Source: Neostapfia colusana
Taxonomy: Eukaryota > Streptophyta > Magnoliopsida > Poales > Poaceae
Assembly (NCBI GenBank): GCA_030760725.1
Contig: JASWHV010000019.1
Span: 35,467,944 to 35,531,943 of the forward strand
Length of the DNA stretch: 64,000 bases
Reading direction: 5' to 3'
Shown piece after piece: positions 10,337 to 21,340 of the stretch. Under the pieces are notes generated by a model, which ran no database searches, was not told the origin of the DNA, and saw nothing but the letters and a program-made list of their open reading frames with translations. The position numbers and the translations under genes are program-made. The first letter of the stretch is position 1. The number at the start of each line of letters is the position of its first letter.

Positions 10337-13300
10337 AGAGCTCCATGTGAAATCACATGCAGTGGTGGTTCGCTCTCTTCCAACGGTGTGATGGTCAGAT
10401 TGTTGACATGTGACTTGCGGCTCAGCGCATCCGCCACTACGTTTGCCTTGCCGGGGTGATAATGGATCTCTATTTTGTAATCCTTTATCAACTTTAATCA
10501 TCTTCACTGCCTCATGTTCAGCGCCTTCTGAGTGAATATGTACTTGAGGCTTTTGTGGTCGGTATATAAATGTACGAGGTTACCGAGTAGGTAGTACCTC
10601 CACATTTTAAGTGGAAGTACCACGGCAGCGAGCTCCAAGTCGTGAGCTTGGTAATTCTGGTCATGGTTTCTGAGTTGACATGATCTAAACACGACTACTC
10701 TTCGGTCTTGCATCAGCACACATCTGAGCCCAATGCCGGATTCATCGCAGTACACATCAAACGGTTTTGTTGTGTCTGGCTGCACCAAAACCGGTGCTAA
10801 TGTCAGGTGCTTCACTAATGCCTTGAATGCTGCTTCACATGCTGGACTCCAAACATATTTGGTAGCCTTCTTCAGCAGCTCTGTCATAGGCTTGGCAATC
10901 TTTGAGAAGTTCAGAATGAACCTCTGATAATGTCCCGCGAGTCCGAGGAGACTCCATACCTTGTGAACAGTTCTCGGGGACTTCCAATTCAGCACTTGTG
11001 TGATCTTACAAGGGTCTAAAGCGATGCCCTGCGCTGAGATAATATGCCCGAGAAAAGGCACTTGCGATATCCAGAATTCGCACTTGCTGCATTTCGCGTA
11101 TAGCTTGTGATCCCGCGGCCGTTGCAAGACTATACGCAGATGCTTCTGGTGTTCTTCCTCCGACTTGGAATATACTAATATTTCGTTGATGAAGACCAAG
11201 ACAAACTTGTCCAGCTCCGGCATGAATACCGAGTTCATCAAATACATGAAGTGAGCTGGAGCGTTAGTGAGGCCGAAGGACATGACCAGGTACTCATAAA
11301 GTCCGTACCTCATCGAGAAAGCTGTCTTCGGAACATCCTCAGCCCGTATTTTAATCTGGTGGTGCCCGGATCTTAAGTCCATATTGGAAAAGATCTTTGC
11401 TTCGACCAACTGATCAAACAAAATGTAGATCCGTGGCAACGGGTACTTGTTCTTGATGGTTACGGCATTTAGTGGACGATAGTACATTCAATGCCGCAAC
11501 GTCTCGTCTTTCTTCTTCAGAAATAATGCCGAACAGCCCCATGGTGAGGAGCTCGGCCTAATAAAACCCTTCTCCAGCAGATCCGTTAACTGGATCTTCA
11601 GTTCAGCCAACTCCTTGGGCGCCATCTTGTACAGCCTTCAGGATATTGGCATGGTTCCCTGTGCAAGTTCAATCTTGAACTCCACCTCTCGGTCGGGCGG
11701 CATCCCCGACAAATCATCCGGGAACACGTCAGGGAACTCACGGACCACTGGAATGTCTTCCAGTCTGATGGTTGTGGATTCATACACACTTGAAAGTTTT
11801 ATTTCTGGACTGTCCAGAAATAATGAATGTGACTCGTGCATTTCTGGGTGTAAATGCACGACTCGTAAGACGGTGTCTAAAACAGCGCCGTGGCGGGTTA
11901 ACCACGACATCCCTAAGATGACATTGACCTTCTGTCCCTCTAAAATTATGAGAGACGTAGGGTACACTCTACCCGCTAAGCATAATGGTACTTTGGAAAC
12001 CATTATGCTTGCTGATATCTTCCCAGCCGGTGAACAAATCAAATATGGACTATCGGTGGGTAGTATTTGCAAGCTGTATTTAGCAATGAACGCTTGGCTA
12101 ATACAATTGTGCGTGGCGCATGAATCAAATAATACTATGGCAGGATGTTGGTGGAGTTGGAACATACCCGCAAAGATTGGCTCTCCCTCCGGCATGTCCT
12201 CTATGGCAAGTTGGTGGACGGTGCCGGGCCTAGGGTTTGCCCGCCGCGCATTAGTGGGGTTCCAGGGCTGATTCCTCCCCGGAAACTGTGGTGCAACTCC
12301 GCTGCCTTTCCTCTCAGGACAATTGTTGGCGATGTGTCCTGGACGACCACACTTGTAGCATGTGGCTGCTGCTTGACCAGTGCTTGGGGGACGAAAGCCC
12401 GGCATGCGCTGCAGAGGTGCGTACACATGCGGCATCGTCCTCTGTTGCTGTTGTTGCTGCTGAGGTGGTACTGGCAGTGCCGGCCTGAATGCCGGTGGAG
12501 AATATGGCCGACTGCGGAATGGCATTGTCCTCTGTAGTGGCTGCCAGCGTGGACCTGATGGTGGGCGATTCACCATCCGGTATTTTTGAGAAGGGCCACC
12601 TCATTCTCCGCTGCTTTGCGGCATGCTTCGCTTCCTCTCCGCCGCCGCTAACTTCTTGCCGGAGTCCTCCTGAACAATCGCTGCATCAATTATATCGTTA
12701 AGGTTGCCGCGATTGAACATTGCCAGCTTGTCCTTCAGGAGTGGGTTAAGCCCCTGGTAAAAATGATCCCGCCGCTTCTTGTCGGTATCGGCGTGATACG
12801 AAGCGTAGAGCGCAAGATCGTTGAACGCCCTGGAGTATTCCAGCGCATTCCGGCTCCCTTGTTGCAAGCGTAAGAACTCCTGCGTCTTCCTCTTCATGAG
12901 ACCCGGTGGTATGTGATAGGCCCTCAAGGCCGTCCGGAATTCTTCCCAGGTCATAACTCGCTCGGTGGGCTGTGAAGCACAGTAGTTTGCTCACCACGCG
13001 CTCGCGGATCCTTGGATCTGTTGGACCGCGAACTGAGTCTTGCGCTGCTCACTCACTTGGAGCAGCCCGAACTTCATCTCCATCGTGCGGAGCCAGTTGC
13101 CCGCATCGAGGGGTTCATCCGCCCTTGAGAGTACCAGGGGATGAGTAGCCAGGAAATCGGAGTAGGAGCTCTGTTGACGCTCCTCACGATCTTGACGCCT
13201 CTCTGGTCGAGACATATTTGCAATGAGGGTTTGCAGCAATTCTGCGTGCTGCTGATGGGATCCCGCCGTTGCTGCCACAATATCCGCCAAAGTAACCGTT

Positions 13301-13434
13301 GGCGGTGGCGGTGGCGGTTTCTGCTGTTGCTGTTGCTGCTGTTGCTGTCCGGAGGAGTCCTCGGGTGGCTGTTGGGAGGTTTCTCCCCCCTGACTGGAAC
13401 CCCCAACATCCGGGTTGGCACGAGTACGAGTCAT
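10337..13434 (-). pseudogene. gag-pol of element B with several nonsense codons, cut by element A
   Basis: Gag begins at M-T-R-T-R (13434). The reading frame looks continuous apart from single-codon stops: Trp to TGA near 12988 (W-A-N-Y), Gly to TGA near 12601, Arg to TGA near 11638, Cys to TGA near 11487 (before the Y-R-P-L block), and Arg and Trp to TGA near 10498-10506. At least four of these are C-to-T or G-to-A changes, as expected for decay of methylated DNA. The protease motif reads D-S-C-A-T-H-N-C instead of D-S-G-A-T-H-N-F, and RT reads F-I-N-E-I-L instead of F-I-D-D-I-L, so both active sites are dead. The sequence ends after RNase H at the point where element A's LTR begins. Confidence 0.9.
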
Positions 13435-13706
13435 TCTGAAATTCAAAACAGCAGCGATCAGCACATGTCATACTTAAAATTCCATATGAAACAGTAGGTA
13501 TTGAAGTGACGCATGAATAATTTGCACAACATTCACATATATTGATAAAGCATAAACTTTATACAAGATACATTAGTCTCGGTCTCCGAGAAGTGGTGCT
13601 CATGTCATCACTACCTATACATACGCTACTGTCTACAAGACATGTTACCGATTACAAAAGTTTGGGTTACATCACTCTAGCTGCCCTACTTGGCAATGGT
13701 AACCTC

Positions 13707-14656
13707 CTACTCGGAGTAGAACTGGACCTCCTGTGGGTCGTCCTCCTCCGCTACCTCTGCTGGTGGCTCTGGGTCCACAACCTCCTCTTCCGGCTCGGGT
13801 TCCCCCATTGCCGGAAGACCCAAGACCACGGGTACGGTTATTCCCATTACCGGAGGTACAAGGTCCTGCAACGCGTGCACCTCGTCCATGGCTTGGTTGT
13901 AGTCCTCTTCCCAGCCTTGCCCCTCCTCAATAGCGTCGTCCCGCTCTTGAGTAAGGACCTCGTTCTGCTGGGTCCGAGCCTGCACCAGTTCTTGCAAAGC
14001 CGTGATGTTGACACGGCTTTTGCTCTTCGCCTTTTTCAGACGATGCAACTGATTATGCTGTTTGTTCAGTCGCTTAATCGTCGGAAGGAGAACATTGCGG
14101 AGTGCGCTGTGAGCACTCTCAAAGTGGTCTCCACGGCTGGTGCTTTCTTTAAGCCTTGCAGCAAGACCCTCTGTATGGACAGCTTGGTTGTCCATCACAG
14201 TCTTTCCTGCTTTCAATTGGAGGCTGAGGTTCGCCTCCGTGGGATTGTACCTTGGGCAACCCGGATCTGTTGCCTCTATGTACCTCCCTTCCCACACATG
14301 ATTAGCCTGTCCCTCCACCGGAACGAGCGCGTATGGAGTGCCCTCCATAGACTCACGTGTAGTTGGCAGAAACACGACATGATGTCGCGGGCTGCCACTT
14401 GCCACATTCCCACCGGCTGTCTACCTCTCACCGTAACGGTGAAGGGCGCCCATCCGGGTGGCGTAGGCCCTGCAGGAACATCGACATGGACCATCCACGT
14501 CTTATTCCCTTCTTCACCTTCTTCTTTAGCGAAGTACTGCGGCATCTTGCTGTACCCTAAATATTGAAGCATTTGCCTCAATGCTTCCGGATAGCCGCTG
14601 CGGTGAGAACAGTGGGACACCAGCCATCCGTTCTCCAACTGTCTATCCGCTGTCAT
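13707..14656 (-). pseudogene. ORF-X of element B, one frameshift
   Basis: Same protein as in A and C, starting at the ATG (14656) that follows TTTCTACAG. One base is missing near 14350, just after F-C-Q-L-H-V, so the N-terminal domain and the coiled-coil part are in different frames (14656 to about 14350, and about 14350 to 13707). The rest is well kept: the C-terminal half still runs without a stop to the F-Y-S-E end. Substitutions relative to A and C are spread along the protein. The insert of two residues in the linker before the acidic tail (V-M-G-I-T-V-P-V) keeps the frame. Confidence 0.85.
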
Positions 14657-16141
14657 CTGTAGAAACATATTTGAGAAATGTCAAATACTTATTTGCACAG
14701 TAAACCATTGAGTTATAACATACAACATGTCATTGAACTCATAAAACTTGGAAACATAGTTCAAATTTATACGAATTTGACTACTGATCTGCTGTCCAAC
14801 ATGACAGCCCTGACCAGTTTCCATTCCAACCTGATTTAGACCATGCTAATGGCAAAACAAATTCTGGAGCTCAACCTAGAAGTTAAAGCTAACTTCAATA
14901 GCTCTCCATAAAGTACTTGCTTGGCCTAAGATCTGTCCTGGTTCAAAAGTTATGAGATGTTAAAGTTAACAGAATTTCTGGAGAAAACTGGACAGCACCT
15001 CCCTGCTTGAGGTACTAATTTGATCCAAGAATTCCAGTTAATTCTACTCCCAATCTAACAAAACTTTATGTTATGAAGTTGTAACCCATCTCATGAAATT
15101 TTCAGAACTACCTCATTTTATATTTTTGGTTTTTTTGCAGGAAGTCATGCTCAATTTACAGAGAGTTACAAAGAGTGTTTGCTCTGCCCTGTTTTCTGAA
15201 CAGTTTCAACTCTACTGCATTTTCCGATTGGTTAAGGGATGAAACATCTCTGAATATCAACAGAAAAGTTGTAAATATCTTCCAAAGCTTTCCAGAAATG
15301 TATCATATGACCCCAACCTCGAAACTACTCAACCTCTAACCTATGATTAACTTCAGCCTAAATTCAGCTGAAAACAGGGGACTCTGTCCTTAGTATCCTA
15401 TAAGTTGAAAACTTGTTAACTTTGAATATCCTGATTAAGGGAAGGAGTTACATCAAGTTTTAGTGCTCTGGACCAAAACTTTCAAGTTTTACAATGCAGT
15501 TGCTCATTTAGTGGGGTGTGGCATCGATGCGTCACTAGATCATGTCGGTACTACGTCCTCACAAAGAAAAACCTATACCGGACTTAGCCGGCTTCGTTAG
15601 TTCAGTGGCACTAAACGTCACTCCCACATGGATGCTACACGTCTACCGTTTCGTGGTTAGACTACCTGCAGATAACTCAAACAATCATCAGACTCGGCTG
15701 CACACCGAGCCCGGTATCCATACAGTTCGTACACCCGGCCGTCAACACTCGCCCGGATGTTCTCAAGCCAAACACGCCTTGACCTACGTGTTCACGTTAC
15801 TGACCACGTCACGGGGTCTCCCAAATTGCCCGAAGCACGCCAGGTACAGACGTTGCTCGAATACCACAAACGGCATGAAGAGTCGTAGAGGATATTAAAG
15901 CGGGTCGGGTTACCTGCCACCCGTGGGGCTCCACCCTTTAGCTTGTGCGCACTGGTGGACAGCGCTTACGTGCACCCCCCAAGACATAAACACCCCGAGA
16001 TGCACGATTTTCCGACATAATCAAATAGGTTAGTATGCCACTTTCTATACACTAATAACATACTTATATGGGCTACTAACTCGTTCCTCACTGAACTTTT
16101 TTGAAAAAGATAACCTTTGTAGTGCGTTAAACCTCAAGCGA
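14657..16141 (-). other. Untranslated leader of element B
   Basis: Homologous throughout to the leaders of elements A and C, with more substitutions. It begins next to the primer site and ends in CAG before the ORF-X ATG. I see no conserved reading frame. Confidence 0.75.
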
Positions 16142-16153
16142 GCTCTGATACCA
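16142..16153 (-). promoter_or_regulatory. Primer-binding site of element B
   Basis: TGGTATCAGAGC on minus, unchanged, three bases from the LTR edge at 16157. Confidence 0.93.
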
Positions 16154-16156
16154 CGC

Positions 16157-17043
16157 TGACACGATCCCACGGTCTTGTCGAGCCGGGATCACGCTGAGGG
16201 GGTGCTGAATTACACAGCACCAGATAACGCACATCAAAGATACAAAGCGGAAGCAAAGTTTTATTACATAAACAGGTTTATGAATCTTTGTACAACAAAA
16301 TATGTTCCGTCTACACTCGCGGGCGTAGACTACGCATCGAGGGTGCTGCGTTGCACAGCACCGGATAACGCACATCAAAGATACAAAGCGGAAGCAAAGT
16401 TTTATTACATAAACAGGTTTGTGAACCTTTGTACAACAAAATATGTTCCGTCTACACTCACGGGCGTAGACTACGCATCGAGTTCACGTTTAGCCCGTGA
16501 ACGTGTCCCCGCTAGCACGCACACACACTAACACGGCGGCTTGCATGACTCCCACTCGACGGGGTTCCCCAACTGGGGTTCCGTCTCCTCCTCGAGAGTC
16601 CCTTCTTCATAAACCCCTGCAAATGCTTCAAACACAAGCAGTGAGCACGATGGCTCAGCAAGACTGACCCGTATCTCCTAAAGATGAAACTTCTACATGA
16701 ATGGTTTTAGGGTACATGAGGTAAAACAAGTTGCAAGGACTCGCCTAATTACTTGAACCTTAATTCAAGTTTTAGCAGCAGATTGTGGAGAACCTTATGC
16801 TAAGGCACATGAGAGAGCCGCAATCAAACAAGAAACGTATTTCCCTCATGTACTTTGCCCAAAGTTGAAAAGAACTTTAATTAGCTCTAAACTACAACAA
16901 GTCATTAACAAGCAAAGTATGTCTTTCAAATCAGCAACTTTTAACATGTATCTAACCTGTTCTTCCTACGTCACCGTACATAGAACAAGTGGTACTCACT
17001 GACCGCGAGGGATGGCGATTATAATCGATTTACACCTGTAGAG
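16157..17043 (-). repeat. Truncated 5' LTR of element B (inner part only)
   Basis: It starts TGACACGATC on + like the A and C LTRs and matches them up to the block gattataatcgatttacacctg. It then stops and continues into integrase code of element C. The promoter-bearing outer part is gone. It contains a 141-bp tandem duplication (16201-16482). Confidence 0.9.
16201..16482. repeat. 141-bp tandem duplication in the element B LTR
   Basis: Unit 1 is 16201-16341 and unit 2 is 16342-16482. Both run from ggtgctg to cgcatcgag and include the poly(A)-signal region. They differ at only a handful of bases. The A and C LTRs have one copy, so the duplication is specific to this copy or its source lineage. 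Confidence 0.9.
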
Positions 17044-20000
17044 TTGTTGACAAGATCAATCCCGAAGGTAACCCTCTCGCCAGATTCACACCAGTTCAGT
17101 GGTGTGCGGCATCTCCTGCCGTATAGCGCCTCGTAGGGCGCCATCTTGATGCTGGCTTGGTACCCATTGTTGTACGAGAACTCGGCTAATGGCAAGTGAT
17201 CATCCCAATTCTTGCCGTGGTCGATAGCGCAAGCTCGTAGCATGTCTTCTAGGATTTGATTTACCCGCTCCGTTTGCCCATCCGTCTGCGGGTGGTAGGC
17301 TGAACTACGGATCAGCTTCGTCCCCAAGGCAGCGTGTAGCTGCTCCCAAAAACGGGACACAAATAAAGTGCCCCGGTCCGATACGATGGTACGGGGTACG
17401 CCATATAAGCATAGGATCCGTGAGATGTACAGTTCAGCGTACTTCTTGGCGTTGTAGTTGGTGTTGACCGGGATGAAATGGGCAACTTTGGTGAGCCGAT
17501 CGACGATCACCCACACAGAATCATGTTTCTGTAAGGTGGTGGGTAAACCGACGACGAAATCCATGCTCACGTCCTCCCACTTCCAGGCAGGAATGCCCAG
17601 TGGTTGCAGCAGTCCCGGTTTCCGCATGTGGTCTGCCTTCACCCGTCGACATGTATCACACTCGGACACGTATTTTGCAGTCTCTCGCTTCATCCGTGTC
17701 CACCAAAACTTGCTTCTGAGTTCTTGATACATCTTGTTGCTGCCGGGGTGAATAGAAAACTTTGATAAGTGAGCCTCATCAAAGATTTTCTTCCGTAACT
17801 CCGGGTTTCGGGGTACGACGATCCGGTCCTTGAACCATAGGACGCCGTCTCCGTCCTTCCGGAAACATTTCAACTCCCCACTGTCTACACGTCTCCGCAA
17901 ATGTGACATGCCCTTGTCATTCTTCTGGGCTGCCGCTATCTCTTCACGGATGGTGGGGATCAAAGCTAGGTTGTAGAGAGCTCCATGTGGAATCACATGT
18001 AGTGGTGGTTCGCTCTCTTCCAACGGTGTGATGGTCAGATTATTGACGTGTGACATGCGGCTTAGCGCGTCTGCCACAACGTTTGCCTTGCCCGGATGAT
18101 AATGGATCTCTATCTCGTAATCCTTTATCAGTTCCAACCATCTTCGTTGCCTCATGTTCAGCTCCTTCTGAGTGAAGATGTACTTGAGGCTTTTGTGGTC
18201 GGTATATAAATGTACGAGGTTACCGAGTAGGTAGTGCCTCCACATTTTCAGTGCAAGTACCACGGCAGCGAGCTCCAAATCGTGAGTTGGATAATTTTGC
18301 TCATGGTTCCTAAGCTGTCGTGATCCATACGCAACCACTCTTCGGTCTTGCATCAGCACACATCCGAGCCCAATGCCGGATGCATCGCAGTACACATCGA
18401 ACGGTTTTGTTGTGTCTGGCTGCGCCAAAACCGGTGCTGATGTTAGGTGCTTGACTAAAGCCTTGAATGCTGCTTCACATGCTGGACTCCAAACATATTT
18501 GGTAGCCTTCTTCAGCAGCTCTGTCATTGGCCTGGCAATCTTCGAGAAGTTCGGAATGAACCTCCGATAATACCCCGCGAGTCCGAGGAAACTCCGTACC
18601 TCATGAACAGTTCTCGGGGATTTCCAATTCAGCACTTGCGTGATTTTGCTCGGGTCCACAGCGATACCCTCCGCTGAGATGATATGCCCGAGGAAAGGCA
18701 CTTGCGATATCCAAAACTCGCATTTGCTGAACTTTGCGTATAACTTGTGATCCCGCAGCCGTTGCAAGACTATACGCAAATGTTTCTTGTGATCTGCTTC
18801 TGACTTGGAATATACCAGGATGTCGTCGATGAAGACCACGACAAACTTGTCCAGCTCCGGCATGAACACCGAGTTCATTAAATACATGAAGTGAGCTGGA
18901 GCATTGGTGAGGCCAAAGGACATGACCAGGTACTCATAAAGTCCGTACCTTGTCGAAAAAGCTGTCTTTGGAATGTCCTCAGCCCTGATCTTAATCTGAT
19001 GGTACCCGGATCTTAAATCCATCTTGGAAAAGACCTTTGCTTCGACCAACTGATCAAACAACATGTCGATCCGTGGCAACGGGTACTTGTTCTTGATGGT
19101 TACGGCATTTAATGGACGGTAGTCCACGCAAAGCCGCAACGTTTCATCCTTCTTTTTGACAAATAATGCCGAACAACCCCATGGCGAGGAGCTCGGCCTA
19201 ATAAAACCCTTCTCCAGAAGGTCCGTGAGCTGAATCTTCAGTTCCGCCAACTCCTTGGGCGCCATCTTGTACGGCCTTCGGGATATTGGCATGGTTCCCG
19301 GTGCAAGTTCAATCTTGAACTCCACCTTTCTATCGGGTGGCATCCCCGGCAAATCATCCGGGAATACATCAGGGAATTCTCGGACCACTGGAATGTCTTC
19401 CAATCTGATGGTTGTGGCTTGATAGACACTTGGAAGTTTTATTTCTGGACTGTCCAGAAATAATGAGTGAGAACCGTGCACTTCTGAGTTTAAGTGCACG
19501 ACTCGGAGGACGGTGTCTAAAACAGCGCCGTGGCGGGTTAACCACGACATCCCTAGGATGACATCGACCTTCTGTCCCTCTAAGATAATGAGAGACGTGG
19601 GGTACACTCTACCCGCTAAGCATAATGGTGCTTTGGAGACCATTACGCTTGCTGAAATCTTCCCACCCGGTGAGCAAATTAAATATGGACTATCGGTGGG
19701 TAGTATTGGCAAGCTGTGTTTAGCAATGAAAGCTTGGCTAATAAAATTATGCGTGGCGCCTGAATCAAATAGTATTATAGCGGGATGCTGGTGGAGTTGG
19801 AACATACCCGCAAGGATTGGCTCGCCCTCCGGCACGTCCTCAATGGCAAGCTGGTGGACAGTACCGGGCCTAGGGTTTGCCCGCCGCGCATTAGTAGGGT
19901 TCCGGGGTTGATTCCTCCCCGGAAACTGTGGTGCCACTCCGCCGCCTTGCCTCTCCGGGCAACTGCTCGCGAAGTGTCCTGGACGACCACACTTGTAACA

Positions 20001-21068
20001 TGTGGCCGCTGCTGGTGGAGTACTCGGGGGACGAAAGCCCGGCATGCGTTGCGGAGGTGCGAACGCACGCGGCATCGCCCGCTGCTGCTGTTGTTGTTGC
20101 GGTGGTGCTGGCAGTGCCGGCCGGAACGCCGGTGAAGAATACGGCCGACCGCGGAACGGCATCGACCGCTGTGGTGGCTGCCAGCGCGGACCTGATGGTG
20201 GGCGATTCACCATCCGAAACTTCTGAGAAGGACCGCCTCCTTCTCCGCTGCTCTGCGGCGCGCTTCGCTTTCGCTCTGCCGCCGCCAACTCCTTGCCGGA
20301 GTCTTCCTGAACAATCGCAGCATCAATTATGTCGTTGAGGCTGCCGCGATTGAACATCGCCAGCTTGTCCTTCAGGAGCGGGTTAAGCCCCTGGTAAAAG
20401 TGGTCCCGCCGCTTCTCGTCCGTATCTGCGTGATACGACGCGTAGAGTGCGAGATCGTTGAACGCCCTGGAGTACTCCAGCGCGTTCCGGCTCCCTTGTT
20501 GCAGGTGTAGGAACTCCTGCGTCTTCCTCTTCATCAAACCGGGCGGTATATGATAGGCCCGGAAGGCCGTCCGGAACTCCGCCCAGGTCATCACTCGGTC
20601 GGTGGGTTGTGAAGCACAAAAGTTGGCCCACCACGCGCTCGCGGATCCTTGGAGCTGCTGGACCGCGAACTGAGTCTTGCGCTGCTCGCTGATTTGGAGC
20701 AGCCCGAACTTCATCTCTATGGCGCGGAGCCAGTTGTCCGCGTCAAGTGGTTCATCCGCCCTTGAGAATACAGGGGGATGAGTCGCCAGGAAGTCGGAGT
20801 AGGAGCTCTGTTGGCGCTCCTCACGATCTTGACGTCTCTCTGGGCGAGACGTATTCGCAATCAACGTTTGCAGCAGCTCTGTGTGCTGCTGATGTGAACC
20901 CGCCATTGCCGCGACAATGTCGGCCAATGTAACCGTTGGCAGTGGCGGTGGCGGTGTTTGCTGTTGTTGTTGCTGCTGCTGTCCCGAGGAGTCCTCGGGA
21001 GGTGGTTGGGAGGTCTCTCCTCCTTGGCTAGTACCTCCAACATCGGGGTTGGCACGAGTACGCGTCAT
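17019..21068 (-). CDS. gag-pol polyprotein of element C, open throughout, C-terminally truncated
   Basis: Residues are numbered from the in-frame ATG at 21098; the homologous start is M11 (21068). A poly-Gln tract lies near 40-47 and the gag core at about 95-260. The zinc knuckle is C367-x2-C370-x4-H375-x4-C380. Aspartic protease has D445-S-G-A-T-H. Reverse transcriptase (about 590-790) has F-I-D-D at 756-759. RNase H has D905, E942, D967 and D1010. Integrase has a zinc motif (H1110, H1117, C1147, C1150) and a D1180, D1241, E1277 triad with the standard 35-residue D-E spacing. All catalytic residues are present. The native protein stops matching at about residue 1350; the last codons come from element B's LTR. 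The integrase tail and chromodomain are thus missing. No frameshift is needed between gag and pol. This is the best-preserved copy, but it cannot transpose on its own. Confidence 0.93.
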   Translation of the reverse strand: MTRTRANPDVGGTSQGGETSQPPPEDSSGQQQQQQQQTPPPPLPTVTLADIVAAMAGSHQQHTELLQTLIANTSRPERRQDREERQQSSYSDFLATHPPVFSRADEPLDADNWLRAIEMKFGLLQISEQRKTQFAVQQLQGSASAWWANFCASQPTDRVMTWAEFRTAFRAYHIPPGLMKRKTQEFLHLQQGSRNALEYSRAFNDLALYASYHADTDEKRRDHFYQGLNPLLKDKLAMFNRGSLNDIIDAAIVQEDSGKELAAAERKRSAPQSSGEGGGPSQKFRMVNRPPSGPRWQPPQRSMPFRGRPYSSPAFRPALPAPPQQQQQQRAMPRAFAPPQRMPGFRPPSTPPAAATCYKCGRPGHFASSCPERQGGGVAPQFPGRNQPRNPTNARRANPRPGTVHQLAIEDVPEGEPILAGMFQLHQHPAIILFDSGATHNFISQAFIAKHSLPILPTDSPYLICSPGGKISASVMVSKAPLCLAGRVYPTSLIILEGQKVDVILGMSWLTRHGAVLDTVLRVVHLNSEVHGSHSLFLDSPEIKLPSVYQATTIRLEDIPVVREFPDVFPDDLPGMPPDRKVEFKIELAPGTMPISRRPYKMAPKELAELKIQLTDLLEKGFIRPSSSPWGCSALFVKKKDETLRLCVDYRPLNAVTIKNKYPLPRIDMLFDQLVEAKVFSKMDLRSGYHQIKIRAEDIPKTAFSTRYGLYEYLVMSFGLTNAPAHFMYLMNSVFMPELDKFVVVFIDDILVYSKSEADHKKHLRIVLQRLRDHKLYAKFSKCEFWISQVPFLGHIISAEGIAVDPSKITQVLNWKSPRTVHEVRSFLGLAGYYRRFIPNFSKIARPMTELLKKATKYVWSPACEAAFKALVKHLTSAPVLAQPDTTKPFDVYCDASGIGLGCVLMQDRRVVAYGSRQLRNHEQNYPTHDLELAAVVLALKMWRHYLLGNLVHLYTDHKSLKYIFTQKELNMRQRRWLELIKDYEIEIHYHPGKANVVADALSRMSHVNNLTITPLEESEPPLHVIPHGALYNLALIPTIREEIAAAQKNDKGMSHLRRRVDSGELKCFRKDGDGVLWFKDRIVVPRNPELRKKIFDEAHLSKFSIHPGSNKMYQELRSKFWWTRMKRETAKYVSECDTCRRVKADHMRKPGLLQPLGIPAWKWEDVSMDFVVGLPTTLQKHDSVWVIVDRLTKVAHFIPVNTNYNAKKYAELYISRILCLYGVPRTIVSDRGTLFVSRFWEQLHAALGTKLIRSSAYHPQTDGQTERVNQILEDMLRACAIDHGKNWDDHLPLAEFSYNNGYQASIKMAPYEALYGRRCRTPLNWCESGERVTFGIDLVNNSTGVNRL

Positions 21069-21340
21069 TCTGAAATTCAACACAGCAGCAATTAGCACAT
21101 GTCTTACTCAAAATTCCATAAACAGGAGTAAGTATTGAAGCGACGCATGATTAACTTGCACAACATTCACATATATTGATAAAGCATAAACTTTATACAA
21201 GATACATTATTCTCGGATCTCCGAGAAGTCGTGCTCATGTCGTCACTACCTATACATACGCTACTGTCTACACGACATGTCACCGATTACAAAAGTTGGG
21301 TTACGCTACCCTAGCTGCCCTACTTGGCAACCGTAACCCC

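Larger units (their letters stand above)
10337..17043 (-). mobile_element. Element B: old, twice-truncated Tekay/Del-like retrotransposon
   Basis: Its retained parts are the inner part of the 5' LTR, primer site, leader, broken ORF-X, gag, protease, RT, RNase H and nothing beyond. The pol end was split off by insertion of element A at 10337. Its LTR stops at about 17043, about 3 kb short of the expected outer end, and is fused to integrase sequence of element C. It is the most decayed member of this subfamily in the window. Confidence 0.88.

Noticed and set aside
13542..14567. A 341-codon plus-strand open frame opposite ORF-X of element B
   Set aside because: It is the antisense shadow of ORF-X. 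The corresponding plus-strand frames in A and C are split differently, and codon-position conservation belongs to the minus strand.
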